Below are positions 53,311 to 62,192 of a stretch of DNA of 64,000 nt, piece by piece. Origin of the DNA: Aphanocapsa lilacina HA4352-LM1. GTDB taxonomy: Bacteria; Cyanobacteriota; Cyanobacteriia; Gloeobacterales; Gloeobacteraceae. Below the pieces are notes generated by a model. The model was given only the letters and a program-made list of their open reading frames with translations, was not told where the DNA came from and did no database searches. Position numbers and translations under genes: made by a program. How positions within the stretch are numbered: position 1 is the first letter of the stretch; every line of letters begins with the position of its first letter. The stretch covers positions 1 to 64,000 of the forward strand of contig JAHHGR010000001.1 of assembly GCA_019359725.1 (NCBI GenBank), read 5' to 3'.

Positions 53311-55607
53311 TGCCCACGCAGCTTCCAGAACTTGCTGCTTTCCATGGCGGCAATTGCTGTCTGCAATCCTTCGCGCTCGACCAGGGCCTGCTGCTTCAGG
53401 TCGGCATAGAATTCCTGCAAGCTGTGCACGTACTTCCAGGCTCTCTCCAGCTCGCGATAGTTACTTTGTAACTGCTCTGCCGCCGATTTTTGAGAAGTCA
53501 CCAACTGCTGCCAAGCCGTCAACAGCAAAAAGAATTCGCGGGGCGACCATTTTTGAACAGGCAGGCGGGCCAGGCAGGTGCGCAGAAAAAACTGCTCCCT
53601 CACCGAAAGAACCGCCCCCGGCTCCGCTGTGGGTGCCCGGCCGCAAGTGTAGAGCGGGTAGGGATAATGAGCGATCTGCGCGCCGCCGGCAACGGCTCCT
53701 GCCAGCCATTCCAGGCCGGCGGCGGGGCCTTCTGCCACCAGCGGCGCGAGCGCTTCGACTAGACGGCGCTCGTAGAGGCCGCAGGGATAGGCAAGCTCCA
53801 CCGCCCGCAGCAGGCCGTTGAGAGAAACGGGAATCACATTGGCGGTCTTCAGCCCGGCGCTCGCTTGAGCGAGCGCCGGGCTGAAGACCGCCTGAGCGGA
53901 GACAGCTGCGCTCAGCAGCACCTCGAGCGCGCCAGGCAACAGCTGGTCTGAAGCTGCGATCACCAGCAGATGGGTGCTGCCGGTGCGCGCGAACCAGTCG
54001 CGGCACTGTGTCCCGGTTGCTGTCATCACCGGCGAGTGCAAGAAGGTGTACTTGTCTCGGGGCAGAGTGTCAAGCTGCGCTTGAAAATCTTTGTCCACTG
54101 GACCCGCAAGCAGAACGGCTACCGCCTGCAGCTTCTGGGTCTGGATCTCCAGGCTCCGGAGGCAGGCGAGCAGTTCCGAGCTGCCCTCCCGGCAGAGGAC
54201 GAGGGCACTGACGGTAGCGTCATGATCCTGCAGCAGGGCAGCAGGTCGGGCACCGGCCTGCGCAATGTGCTGCAATTTCTGCTGCGTCAGGCTCTCGTTG
54301 AGCTGCTGCAATCTGACCGCATCCGGGATGTCCTGCACCGGTGCCGCTTCGGCCAGCGCCAGTTTGGCGGCTCGAGCCAGCGAGCGCGAGTCTTTGGGTG
54401 AGAACCAGTGCACTCCTTGCGAGCGCCCTAAAAGCCCCAGGGTTTCTCGGAAGCCGCCGGTGTCGGAGACGATGAGTTGCACGGGCAACTGCCCCATCTC
54501 CAAAGCCGTGTTGGGAAAGTTTTCTTGGTGGCTTGCCAGAACGATGAGCGGGTGCTCCAGCGCGTGGATGAAGCGGATGGCCTGGTTACTGAAAAAATCG
54601 GAGTGGATAGAAAAGCTCACAACACCGGCAAGTTGCTCCTCAATGTACTCATCGCTTGTGCGGTTGACCAGCTCCGGGGAGTTCAAAAAGACAGATTTGC
54701 CGACAAAGAAAACGTGCAGTTGCTGCCGGATTTGCTCGTCGAGCATTTTGAGCGCCTCGACGAACGTACAGAGCCCTTTTCGCTCTTCAAGCCGCCCAAA
54801 AAAGACCAGCGGTCTGCGGCCGATCCCCATGGGTTCCCCGGCCGACACGGGTGGGCCACTCAAACGAACGATGGGAGCACAGTAGGGCAGATGAATGCCG
54901 CGCTCCGTTCGCCAACCGTAACTGGCGACCCGGTCGCGCAGGTAGTACGAAGGAAAGTAGGGCAGGTCCGCATTCTCGAACGTGTACTGCTGGCAGGCAC
55001 TCACCTGCCAGAAATAATCCAGGTTCTGATCGTCGAAGCGCTCGTTCGCTTCGCAGACCCATTCGTGTCCACCATGCAGGGTAACGGCCACTGTGCAGGT
55101 CTTAGGCAGCAACCGCGCCCGCTTCGCCTGGATGGTGTCAAACCCGAGGGCCATCATCTCCGGGAACTCGACGAATATCGGCGCGTTCGCAAAGCAATGG
55201 ACAATTGCCTGGACAAACAGCAGACAGCGAAAGCTCTCTTCGCGCACGACATCTGGTTTGAAAGCCGCCAGGAGCGCTTCGTGCACCGGCTGGAGAACCA
55301 GCACCTGCTCTGCCTCCCGGGTAGAGTAGATGCGCCGGACCGCAGGCAGAGTAGACCCGCCGCCAAACGTCTGCGAGACCCCGCAAAGCAGCAGAACGAC
55401 ATGCCAGCCCTGGGCGGCCAGCTGTTCGCTCAAGGTTTTGTAATACGTTCCGACACCACCATTTTTATAGATGCCTTCGTACTCGCTGGTGGCGAGTATG
55501 GCGATCTTCTCCGGCCTGCTGCTGTCGCCGGCCTTGTCCCAGGACGCCTGGAAGGTCGGGGTCCATTCGCTGCAGCCCGCACCGGCCTGCCATCCACTTG
55601 TATTCAT
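53253..55607 (-). CDS. Two-domain glycosyltransferase (GT4 + GT2-like) with SSKFW tail
   Basis: 784 aa from the ATG at 55607, which shares a base with the methyltransferase stop. The N-terminal GT4 half shows YKNGGVGTYYKTLSEQLAAQ, LPKTCTVAVTLHGGHEWVCE, RRPLVFFGRLEERKGLCTFV and LASHQENFPNTALEMGQLPV. From about 480 a GT2-type half follows (TVSALVLCREGSSELLACLR, LIRS-like). The DxD region is weak: HLLVIAASDQLLPGALEVLL lacks a second Asp, so the second domain may be inactive. The C-terminus is a coiled coil with AAMESSKFWKLRGQWLRLKK. It is a paralogue of the gene at 56569. A 25-bp-arm palindrome and a G10 tract lie inside it. Confidence 0.82.
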   Translation of the reverse strand: MNTSGWQAGAGCSEWTPTFQASWDKAGDSSRPEKIAILATSEYEGIYKNGGVGTYYKTLSEQLAAQGWHVVLLLCGVSQTFGGGSTLPAVRRIYSTREAEQVLVLQPVHEALLAAFKPDVVREESFRCLLFVQAIVHCFANAPIFVEFPEMMALGFDTIQAKRARLLPKTCTVAVTLHGGHEWVCEANERFDDQNLDYFWQVSACQQYTFENADLPYFPSYYLRDRVASYGWRTERGIHLPYCAPIVRLSGPPVSAGEPMGIGRRPLVFFGRLEERKGLCTFVEALKMLDEQIRQQLHVFFVGKSVFLNSPELVNRTSDEYIEEQLAGVVSFSIHSDFFSNQAIRFIHALEHPLIVLASHQENFPNTALEMGQLPVQLIVSDTGGFRETLGLLGRSQGVHWFSPKDSRSLARAAKLALAEAAPVQDIPDAVRLQQLNESLTQQKLQHIAQAGARPAALLQDHDATVSALVLCREGSSELLACLRSLEIQTQKLQAVAVLLAGPVDKDFQAQLDTLPRDKYTFLHSPVMTATGTQCRDWFARTGSTHLLVIAASDQLLPGALEVLLSAAVSAQAVFSPALAQASAGLKTANVIPVSLNGLLRAVELAYPCGLYERRLVEALAPLVAEGPAAGLEWLAGAVAGGAQIAHYPYPLYTCGRAPTAEPGAVLSVREQFFLRTCLARLPVQKWSPREFFLLLTAWQQLVTSQKSAAEQLQSNYRELERAWKYVHSLQEFYADLKQQALVEREGLQTAIAAMESSKFWKLRGQWLRLKKLLRPTWQPPPRR
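53261..53270. repeat. G10 homopolymer in the overlap of two GT genes
   Basis: Ten consecutive G on the + strand encode the C-run PPP in both overlapping genes: the end of the two-domain GT (TWQPPPRR) and the start of the next GT (MATPPPQII). A one-base change shifts both frames. It is the longest homopolymer noticed in the window. Confidence 0.9.
53841..53892. repeat. Perfect 25-bp-arm palindrome inside a GT gene
   Basis: Positions 53841-53865 and 53868-53892 are exact inverse complements, separated only by TG. The stretch is in frame within the two-domain GT and encodes about AVFSPALAQASAGLKTA, in the linker-like second half. The arms are far longer than chance allows. It looks like an in-frame inserted palindromic element. 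Confidence 0.9.
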
Positions 55608-56488
55608 CAATATCTTTCCTGACAGATTGTAGAAGCCGCCTCCACAGCGTGGAGCACTTGGGGGCGGCCCTCTTGAAAGGGGTAAAGCCACTGGCGATCT
55701 GCCGAGACGAGCGCTTGGCCATCGCGAAGAAGCGGCTGGTGGCTCCGCGGACAGGCCAGCAGTGGATAGAACCAATCCCCTTCGGCACTTTCGATGGCCT
55801 GTCGATAGCAGCTTGGCGGTGTACTTGCTCCCCCCGGCTTCACGACGACTGCGTAGTGGGTGTTGTGGGTATTGGGGCTGTTACCCCTGAGCAACTGGCC
55901 CTGTGAGAGCGCGCGGATGAACCGCAGCCATAGGGGACGCAGGCAGCCGTGGGGCCGGTTGGCTTCCAGATACTCCCACAAAAGCCAGGCAATCGTCTGG
56001 CCAAAATGATGGACATGAGCGGTCTCAACCACTTCGAACCCGGCGTACCTCATCAATTCCACCAATCCGCTTTCTGTGAAGCGGACGTAGTCGTGCGGAG
56101 AACTGTGCTGAGGTTGCAAAAAAGGGACGGCAATCACTCCCATGCCGCCCGGGCGCAGGACCCGGTAAAACTCCTGTGCCACCACCCATGGAAAGCGGGT
56201 GTGCTCCAGCACAGCGATGCTCACCACCGTATCGACACAATCGTTGCGTAGGGGTAAACCGTGCAGATCGGCGATCACATTCGGACGGCTGTCAGGAACA
56301 ATATCGATGCTGAGATGCTTCTGGCCCAACTGGACCGCCCGCCAGCCGGAGCCGGCATTGAGCACGATTCCTCGGCAATACTTCAAGAATGGGGCAATTT
56401 CCTCTTCGATCGCAGGCCAGATGATCGGGTAGTCGCTATCGGCCATACATTTCAGGCTTGTCTGTGTGGTTTGCGGGGGCGTAAGCAT
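55607..56488 (-). CDS. SAM methyltransferase fused to a Trm112-like tail
   Basis: 293 aa from the ATG at 56488. A class I methyltransferase core: GIVLNAGSGWRAVQLGQKHL (motif I variant), NVIADLHGLPLRNDCVDTVV, VLEHTRFPWVVAQEFYRVLR and PGGMGVIAVPFLQPQHSSPH. The last roughly 60 residues (FYPLLACPRSHQPLLRDGQA, then YPFQEGRPQVLHA) resemble a Trm112 domain that has lost one Cys. In partner systems Trm112 stabilises a methyltransferase; here it is in the same chain. The stop is coupled (TGATG) to the downstream GT. Probably modifies a glycan or acceptor in this cluster. Confidence 0.82.
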   Translation of the reverse strand: MLTPPQTTQTSLKCMADSDYPIIWPAIEEEIAPFLKYCRGIVLNAGSGWRAVQLGQKHLSIDIVPDSRPNVIADLHGLPLRNDCVDTVVSIAVLEHTRFPWVVAQEFYRVLRPGGMGVIAVPFLQPQHSSPHDYVRFTESGLVELMRYAGFEVVETAHVHHFGQTIAWLLWEYLEANRPHGCLRPLWLRFIRALSQGQLLRGNSPNTHNTHYAVVVKPGGASTPPSCYRQAIESAEGDWFYPLLACPRSHQPLLRDGQALVSADRQWLYPFQEGRPQVLHAVEAASTICQERY

Positions 56489-56568
56489 TATAAGACCTTG
56501 ATCAAAGTTGTGCAAAAGCCAATTCAATCTCGGTATCGCCTGGCGCGCGGGCCGCGGTGAGCCGGGTC

Positions 56569-58986
56569 CTATTCGTCTACGGCCAGTCCCAGGTGCTTTT
56601 TCAATTTGAACCACCGGGAGCGCAGCTTCCAGAACTTGCTGCTTTGCATAGCGGCAATCTCGATCTCCAGTTGTTCGATCTTGGCCAGGTGAAGGGTGTT
56701 GTCGGGTGGGGGCGGCAGGGGTGTCGGCTGGGCAGGGGCACTAGCTTGTATCTGTTGAACTTTTGATTGGAATTGCTCACTCTGCAGCTGCGCCTGCTCC
56801 TTTGCCTGCTGCAGCTGCAGGCGCAAGCTGGCTGAAAGCTGCAGCAGCTGGCGCACGGCGGAGACCAGCAGATGAATCTGGCGCTTGGGCCAGGCGGAGG
56901 CAGGCACCTGCGCGAGCAATTGCTCCAGCTGAAATTGCGCTTGCCCCGACAAGTACCACTGCGGCGGCGGCACCAGCGGCTGCTTGCGTTCGCACAGGGC
57001 AAAGGGAAAGTAGAGGCTAACTTCGCCTGTGGCTGTGGCTGCAGCGATAAGCTCCCGGCTGCAGGCCCGGATGTCCGTGCCCCGGGTCCGACCGAGGCGT
57101 TTGAGAAACTGGACAGAAGCCAGACACCGGCCGGGGCCGGAGGCCGGCATATTGAGAATACCCGGCAACGAACCACCGGCAAAACTGGCACTGGTGGTAT
57201 GGCTGCCCTGCGGGACGGGGCTTGCGACCACTGCGGCATCCACCCGCTTCGCAGCTAGAATCAGGCTCTCGATGGCGAAGGGCTTGAGAATGTCGTCCGC
57301 ATCGAGGGCGAGGAAATAACCGTTCCGTTCGGCCTTCAGCAGCGATTTGCAGACCTCCAAAACGGCATCGTCGCAGTCGAGGTGGACGAATTTGCAGTTG
57401 GGATACAAGCTTCCAGCCTGCTCCAAAACTTGCTGCAGCGGCTGTGTGGCCTGGGTTGTGCAAAATATAACGACCTGCCTGTTGCAATAGGTCTGAGCCT
57501 CGACACTGGCAAGGCAGTCCAGCAGATAGACGCCGGACTGCCGAGGGAGGATGGCAATGGTGACGATGGGCTGCACACTATCAATCGCGTGTTTGACTTC
57601 CAACAGCGCTCGGTCGATACACCCCATCTTGCGCTCGAGCAACTCACGATTGATTTGCTTCAGATAGGCTGTGTCGGCGGATTCGATAGTTTGCGGCGAA
57701 TCGGTCAGGGCGCGCGTGAGTGTCTGGCAGAGTGATTGGGCGCTTTTGGGTTTGAACCAGTAGACAGATGCCGAACGGCTAATTAGCTGCAAAGTCTCCT
57801 GAAAACCGCCCGTATCGGAGATGACCAATCGGATAGGCAACTGCCCCATCTCCAGGCTGCTATTGGGAAAATTTTCCTGGGGGCTCGCCAAGCAGACAAG
57901 CGGTTCCGGCAGGGAAGCGACAAACTGGATGGCCTCTCGACTGTAGAGATCCGTGTAAATCTCAAAGGAGGCCACGCCTGACAGTTCCTGCTCTATGTAC
58001 TGGCGGCTGTCGAGATGGCTAAACTGGGAGGATTGCAATTGCACAACTTTGCCAACGAACAAAATGTGGAGGGTATCCCTCAAAACAGAGGGTAGGAGCT
58101 TGATTGCCTGGACAAAGACAAACAAGCCTTTGCGGTCCTCCAATCGACCGAAAAAGACTAAAGGTACTTTTCCTTTGGGAATCTCCGATCCGCAGCTTTC
58201 CTGCCGAACCGGCGAGTGCACCACTGGGACAAAATTTGGCATGTGCACAGCGTGATCCGTATGCCAGCTGTAGCTTTCCAATTTCATTTTTAGAGACTGT
58301 GATGGAAAAAAGGCGAGGTCGGCCTGCTCGAAGGAGATCTGTTCTCGGTGGCAGACGGACCAGAACCAGTCAATATTTTCCTCGAGATACTTGTCCTGGG
58401 CTTCGTACAACCATTCACACCCGCTGTGGAGTGTGATGGCAACAATGCACTTGGGTCCGAGCAAACCCGCCCGCTTGGCTTGAACTGTGTAGAAACCAAA
58501 GCCCAGCATCTCCGGAAATTCGACGTAAACCGCAGCCCCTTGGAAGTGGGCAATGAGAGCCTGCAGCAGCAGCAAACAGCCAAAACCCTGCTGATCCGTT
58601 TCGTTGTAGCGCAGGTCATGGAGGATCTCGTGGTGCATGGGTCGAAGGTGAAGAACCTGCTCAACGGCGTTGGCAGAAAAAACATGCTTGACAGCAGCAA
58701 GATCCGATGTGCCGGTAAAGTGTTCTTGGGCAAAGCACAGTACTAAGATGACATACCAGCCTTCGGCGGCAAGCATCTCACTCAGGGCTCTATAGTATGT
58801 ACCGATGCCACCATTTTTATAAATGCCTTCGTACTCACTGGTGACGAGCACCGCCACTTTTGAAGTCTGGGGATCACCCAATAGTTGGACGATATCGTGC
58901 CGAAAATGGATGGAGAAGTTCTCACCTGGTAGGCGGTGCAAATCGCCCGATAAGCCATGCACTCTAAGCTCTATACCATCGGTCAT
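56569..58986 (-). CDS. Two-domain glycosyltransferase (GT4 + GT2) with SSKFW tail
   Basis: 805 aa, paralogue of the gene at 53253. GT4 half: YKNGGIGTYYRALSEMLAAE, LGPKCIVAITLHSGCEWLYE, KVPLVFFGRLEDRKGLFVFV, LASPQENFPNSSLEMGQLPI. The GT2 half starts near VTIAILPRQSGVYLLDCLAS and keeps the metal site in YFLALDADDILKPFAIESLI, so it is likely active, unlike its relative. Then come a Gln-rich coiled coil and a Pro linker (QPTPLPPPPDN), ending with AAMQSSKFWKLRSRWFKLKK. First gene of the leftward block. The ATG at 58986 has no strong ribosome site. Confidence 0.85.
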   Translation of the reverse strand: MTDGIELRVHGLSGDLHRLPGENFSIHFRHDIVQLLGDPQTSKVAVLVTSEYEGIYKNGGIGTYYRALSEMLAAEGWYVILVLCFAQEHFTGTSDLAAVKHVFSANAVEQVLHLRPMHHEILHDLRYNETDQQGFGCLLLLQALIAHFQGAAVYVEFPEMLGFGFYTVQAKRAGLLGPKCIVAITLHSGCEWLYEAQDKYLEENIDWFWSVCHREQISFEQADLAFFPSQSLKMKLESYSWHTDHAVHMPNFVPVVHSPVRQESCGSEIPKGKVPLVFFGRLEDRKGLFVFVQAIKLLPSVLRDTLHILFVGKVVQLQSSQFSHLDSRQYIEQELSGVASFEIYTDLYSREAIQFVASLPEPLVCLASPQENFPNSSLEMGQLPIRLVISDTGGFQETLQLISRSASVYWFKPKSAQSLCQTLTRALTDSPQTIESADTAYLKQINRELLERKMGCIDRALLEVKHAIDSVQPIVTIAILPRQSGVYLLDCLASVEAQTYCNRQVVIFCTTQATQPLQQVLEQAGSLYPNCKFVHLDCDDAVLEVCKSLLKAERNGYFLALDADDILKPFAIESLILAAKRVDAAVVASPVPQGSHTTSASFAGGSLPGILNMPASGPGRCLASVQFLKRLGRTRGTDIRACSRELIAAATATGEVSLYFPFALCERKQPLVPPPQWYLSGQAQFQLEQLLAQVPASAWPKRQIHLLVSAVRQLLQLSASLRLQLQQAKEQAQLQSEQFQSKVQQIQASAPAQPTPLPPPPDNTLHLAKIEQLEIEIAAMQSSKFWKLRSRWFKLKKHLGLAVDE

Positions 58987-59890
58987 ATTTATGTGCAGTC
59001 AATCTCGAACAGGAAGTCATTATTGCATAGGTTAGTCCCAGTGGACTGCAGCGTCAAGTTGTTTTAGAGATCCGGAAAGTAAAAATGGCGTGACTCTACG
59101 AGTGTTACAAGTCAGGATGCGCTCTGGCCGCACTCAAGAAAGTGATGTCCAGCAGGCTCTCAGAACAGGCGCAAGTAGCTGTGCGGGTATGAGGGCGCAG
59201 GCATTGTGCCCTTCTGGCGCTTGGCTGCTGGCCGAATTTCGGCAGCGACGCCAGGAGATTGCACAGGCACGGCAAACCCGATGCGCGTGGATTGATTGTG
59301 CGCACGCCAACACCCTGCTGCTGAAGGGGCAGGCTCTTCCCGGCGCGCAGCCGGTGGTCAACGAACCGATTTTGCTGCGACCATTGCGCCCCTACGCGCA
59401 GAACCTGTCGCCGTTTTTCGGTGCGCAATGCGACGGGCGGATGGCCTGCCGAGGCGGTCCCCGGCTTTGGCGAGAGCCTGGCCGGCCCGTTGGCTGGCTC
59501 CCACGCAGTAGACACCCAACTGCACCATCAGCTTGGCCGCGCTTCCGACACAGTCCTCCTACCCCCCGGGGAAGACCCTCTAAAAGAAGTTCGAGGACTT
59601 GGGGCTGGCGGCTTTTGCCTGCGGAGAATTGATCTGGCCTGCAGGGGTGTCGCGCTCATCTGGCTGTAAGCCTTGGGCTGCAACCCGCTCGACGGTTAAA
59701 TTTCAGGATTGCTGACTTCGTTTGTCCGCGATATCGCAAGAAATTGCCTTTGCAGCGTCGTGACTGAGAAACGCAAGTCTCAAAATTCATCGCTGGCGGG
59801 CGCTATGTGTTCTTTGCTCAGATGCGATCGACTCGGACCAATCGCGTCGACACAGGGCAACAACGGGGCGCCACCCTCACAATTTTGCTA
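58987..59890. other. Gene-poor 0.9-kb gap between divergent glycan genes
   Basis: Several open frames exist on both strands (for instance 59090-59632 plus and 59105-59515 minus) but none reads like a protein. They are Arg/Pro/Cys-rich in the manner of shadows. I see no terminal repeats or transposase motifs. It may be the debris of a lost gene between the two divergent operons. The last 200 bases become AT-richer towards the promoter at 59891. Confidence 0.5.
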
Positions 59891-59920
59891 TTGACATATT
59901 CTCTGAGGAACACTGATAAT
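59891..59920 (+). promoter_or_regulatory. Sigma-70-type promoter for the rightward glycan genes
   Basis: TTGACA (59891-59896) and TGATAAT ending at 59920 (GATAAT at 59915-59920), spaced by 18 bases. It would start the transcript near 59927, about 65 bases before the ATG at 59992, which follows GGAGAG. This is the best promoter match seen in the region. Confidence 0.65.
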
Positions 59921-59991
59921 CCCCTGTGACCTTCTGGGAACACACAATCTATAGACGGCACCGAAGATAGCGAACGGAGAGTTCAACCGAC

Positions 59992-61461
59992 ATGGCTCTA
60001 AAAAAAGACTATATATGTCCTGGCCTTCAATCTGTTCGAGTCGACCACTGCTTTCCCAACATGGTGGTTGGGGATCCCGTCACCTGTCCCTGGCCCTATT
60101 TGCGTCGTGAAATTCCTCACAATTGGTACGTGGACCGGCGTTACCCGCATGTTGGTTTTCTCAACAGGGACGAAGTTCACATCCTTTACAATACCGCGCT
60201 TAAATTTTCCGGCAAGAAAGCTCTGGAGATTGGTTGCTGGATGGGCTGGTCTGCGTGTCACATGGCTTTGGCCAAGGTCGAATTGGACATCATCGACCCG
60301 CTGTTGGGGAGGGCAGAATTTTACACAAGCGTCAGCGATTCGCTGGCGATGGCCGGCGTTCTGGATTCGACGCGTCTTGTCGAAGGTTGCAGCCCTGACA
60401 AAGTCGAGGAACTGGTTGCCGGGGGTGCACGCAAGTGGGCGCTTATCTTTATAGACGGCAACCACGATGCCCCTGGCCCACTCGGGGATGCCGTTGTGTG
60501 CGAGCGGTATGCAGAGAGCGACGCACTCATTCTGTTTCATGATCTAGCGGCTCCCGATGTGGCGGAGGGGCTGCACTACCTGAGGCAGAAGGGCTGGAAA
60601 ACCATGATCTACCAAACGATGCAGATTATGGGAGTGGCATGGCGGGGAGACGTTGAACCCGTATACCATAGACCCGATCCGGATGTGCTTTGGCAGCTTC
60701 CCAGCTACTTGCGGAGCTATTCCATTGGCAGCTTGCAAAACGGTTACATCCACGAAGTGGAAACGTTGCACAGCCAAATTCACGCCCGACCGGAGCGGCT
60801 TCAAAATTTATTGGCATCTGTCCAGGAGGCCAGAGAATGGTTGCAGAGCAAGCTCCAGCAAACCCAGGCCCAGGTGCTGCAGGCAAATGCACAGAATCAA
60901 CGACTTCAAAGTCAGATCGAGCAACTGCAAAAGGACAGAATTTTTCAGCAGGCCCGCTACGACGAGTTGGAAGCCTGGAACGGCCAGTTGCAACAGGGCA
61001 AGGATTATCTTGAAGCCCGCTGCAGCGAGTTGGAAGCCTGGAACGGCCAGTTGCAACAGGGCAAGGATTATCTTGAAGCCCGCTACGACGAGTTGGAAGC
61101 CTGGAACGGCCAGTTGCAACAGGGCAAGGATTATCTTGAAGCCCGCTGCAGCGAGTTGGAAGCCTGGAACGGCCAGTTGCAACAGGGCAAGGATTATCTT
61201 GAAGCCCGCTGCAGCGAGTTGGAAGCCTGGAACGGCCAGTTGCAACAGGGCAAGGATTACTTAAACGATCAATTGGAACAAGCTCGGAAGTCCGTGGAAA
61301 TTCTTCAATCAGATCGAGACCATTTGGATAAACTGAAGACGGATCTGCAAGAACAACTCGAATGCGAACTGAGGACTATCCGGAGTATGGAAAACAGCAG
61401 ACTTTGGAAATTGCGAACGGTCAGGTCGAGAACGAGAAAAGTTTTGGCGAGAAGAGGTTAG
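59992..61461 (+). CDS. SAM methyltransferase with repeat coiled coil and tail motif
   Basis: 489 aa. A class I methyltransferase of the CmcI/Methyltransf_24 kind occupies residues 1-255: ALEIGCWMGWSACHMALAKV (motif I), DIIDPLLGRAEFY, and FIDGNHDAPGPLGDAVVCER with LILFHDLAAPDVAEGLHYL. From about 260 to 460 there is a long coiled coil including five 21-residue repeats (ELEAWNGQLQQGKDYLEA core). The end is SMENSRLWKLRTVRSRTRK, a variant of the SSKFWKLR tail of the glycosyltransferases. It may be a scaffold as much as an enzyme. It starts the rightward operon. Confidence 0.82.
   Translation: MALKKDYICPGLQSVRVDHCFPNMVVGDPVTCPWPYLRREIPHNWYVDRRYPHVGFLNRDEVHILYNTALKFSGKKALEIGCWMGWSACHMALAKVELDIIDPLLGRAEFYTSVSDSLAMAGVLDSTRLVEGCSPDKVEELVAGGARKWALIFIDGNHDAPGPLGDAVVCERYAESDALILFHDLAAPDVAEGLHYLRQKGWKTMIYQTMQIMGVAWRGDVEPVYHRPDPDVLWQLPSYLRSYSIGSLQNGYIHEVETLHSQIHARPERLQNLLASVQEAREWLQSKLQQTQAQVLQANAQNQRLQSQIEQLQKDRIFQQARYDELEAWNGQLQQGKDYLEARCSELEAWNGQLQQGKDYLEARYDELEAWNGQLQQGKDYLEARCSELEAWNGQLQQGKDYLEARCSELEAWNGQLQQGKDYLNDQLEQARKSVEILQSDRDHLDKLKTDLQEQLECELRTIRSMENSRLWKLRTVRSRTRKVLARRG
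60955..61269 (+). repeat. Five tandem 63-bp repeats
   Basis: Units start at 60955, 61018, 61081, 61144 and 61207. Each codes for 21 residues, R-x-x-ELEAWNGQLQQGKDYLEA in style, i.e. three heptads. They differ mainly at residues 2-3, in the order YD, CS, YD, CS, CS, and at the very end of the last unit. Near-identity at DNA level means recent slippage or unequal exchange, so copy number probably varies between strains. Confidence 0.95.
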
Positions 61462-61467
61462 TGGGCA

Positions 61468-62157
61468 ATGAGCTACGTGGACGTTCGGGACGAGTACATC
61501 TCTCGCGTTGTCAGTGGAATGACTTTTGCTGACGTTGGCGGATTATGGGGCACTGTCTATGAGAAAATATCGGTGGCCCATAGGTATGGGGCAACATCTT
61601 TGACCATGATTGACATTACATTGGAGGGTTCCGAACTCTGGGATAAATTTCGTGAGCGCATGGTTGGCTTTGGGATTACGGATTATCAATGCATTGTCGA
61701 GGACGTGTGCAAGCTACAATATTCTCATCCCGACATACTGTTCGATGCTATTCACTGCGCGGGCGTGCTGTACCATCACATTAATCCGCTTCAGGTTTTA
61801 ATTTCACTGCGCAACATAACCCGCAAATATTTAGTACTGACTTCAGCGATTACCCAAAGTGTAATCGAAAATGAGAAGGGACGTTATGTTATACCGCCCT
61901 CCGGCGTTATCTTCGTGCCTGCCCTAGATCACAGAGAATTTGAAATTTTGAAACAGTACTGGACTGGCTTCGAGGTCCGTGCTTTTGGCCTCACCGATAG
62001 GGTGGATTACCGTCCGGATGATTTTGGCCCTTGGTGGTGGCTTCCTACTGCCCAAGCCTTGTCTGCAATGTGCGAATCCGTTGGATTGAGGGTTCAAGAG
62101 TCGGCCCATACATGGGGCAACAATGCCTTTACACTGCTATTGGAACGTTCATCGTAG
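61468..62157 (+). CDS. SAM-dependent methyltransferase-like protein
   Basis: 229 aa. TFADVGGLWGTVYEKISVAH is motif I with a modified glycine loop, followed by TSLTMIDITLEGSEL and an acidic QCIVEDVCKLQYS. FDAIHCAGVLYHHINPLQVL is motif IV/post. The end carries AMCESVGLRVQESAHTWGNN and FTLLLERSS. It probably modifies a sugar or precursor in the cluster, acceptor unknown. It begins six bases after the preceding gene, with AGAGG just upstream. Confidence 0.8.
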   Translation: MSYVDVRDEYISRVVSGMTFADVGGLWGTVYEKISVAHRYGATSLTMIDITLEGSELWDKFRERMVGFGITDYQCIVEDVCKLQYSHPDILFDAIHCAGVLYHHINPLQVLISLRNITRKYLVLTSAITQSVIENEKGRYVIPPSGVIFVPALDHREFEILKQYWTGFEVRAFGLTDRVDYRPDDFGPWWWLPTAQALSAMCESVGLRVQESAHTWGNNAFTLLLERSS

Positions 62158-62192
62158 TCGGCTAAATTTTTGCGTGACTAGCGAAGGGGACA

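Noticed and set aside
59090-59632. A 180-codon ORF in the glycan-island gap
   Set aside because: Arg/Pro/Cys-rich translation with no domain pattern, and an opposite-strand frame of similar quality.
60955-61269. A CRISPR array
   Set aside because: The 63-bp units are directly adjacent, have no unique spacers and are in frame as coiled-coil heptads.
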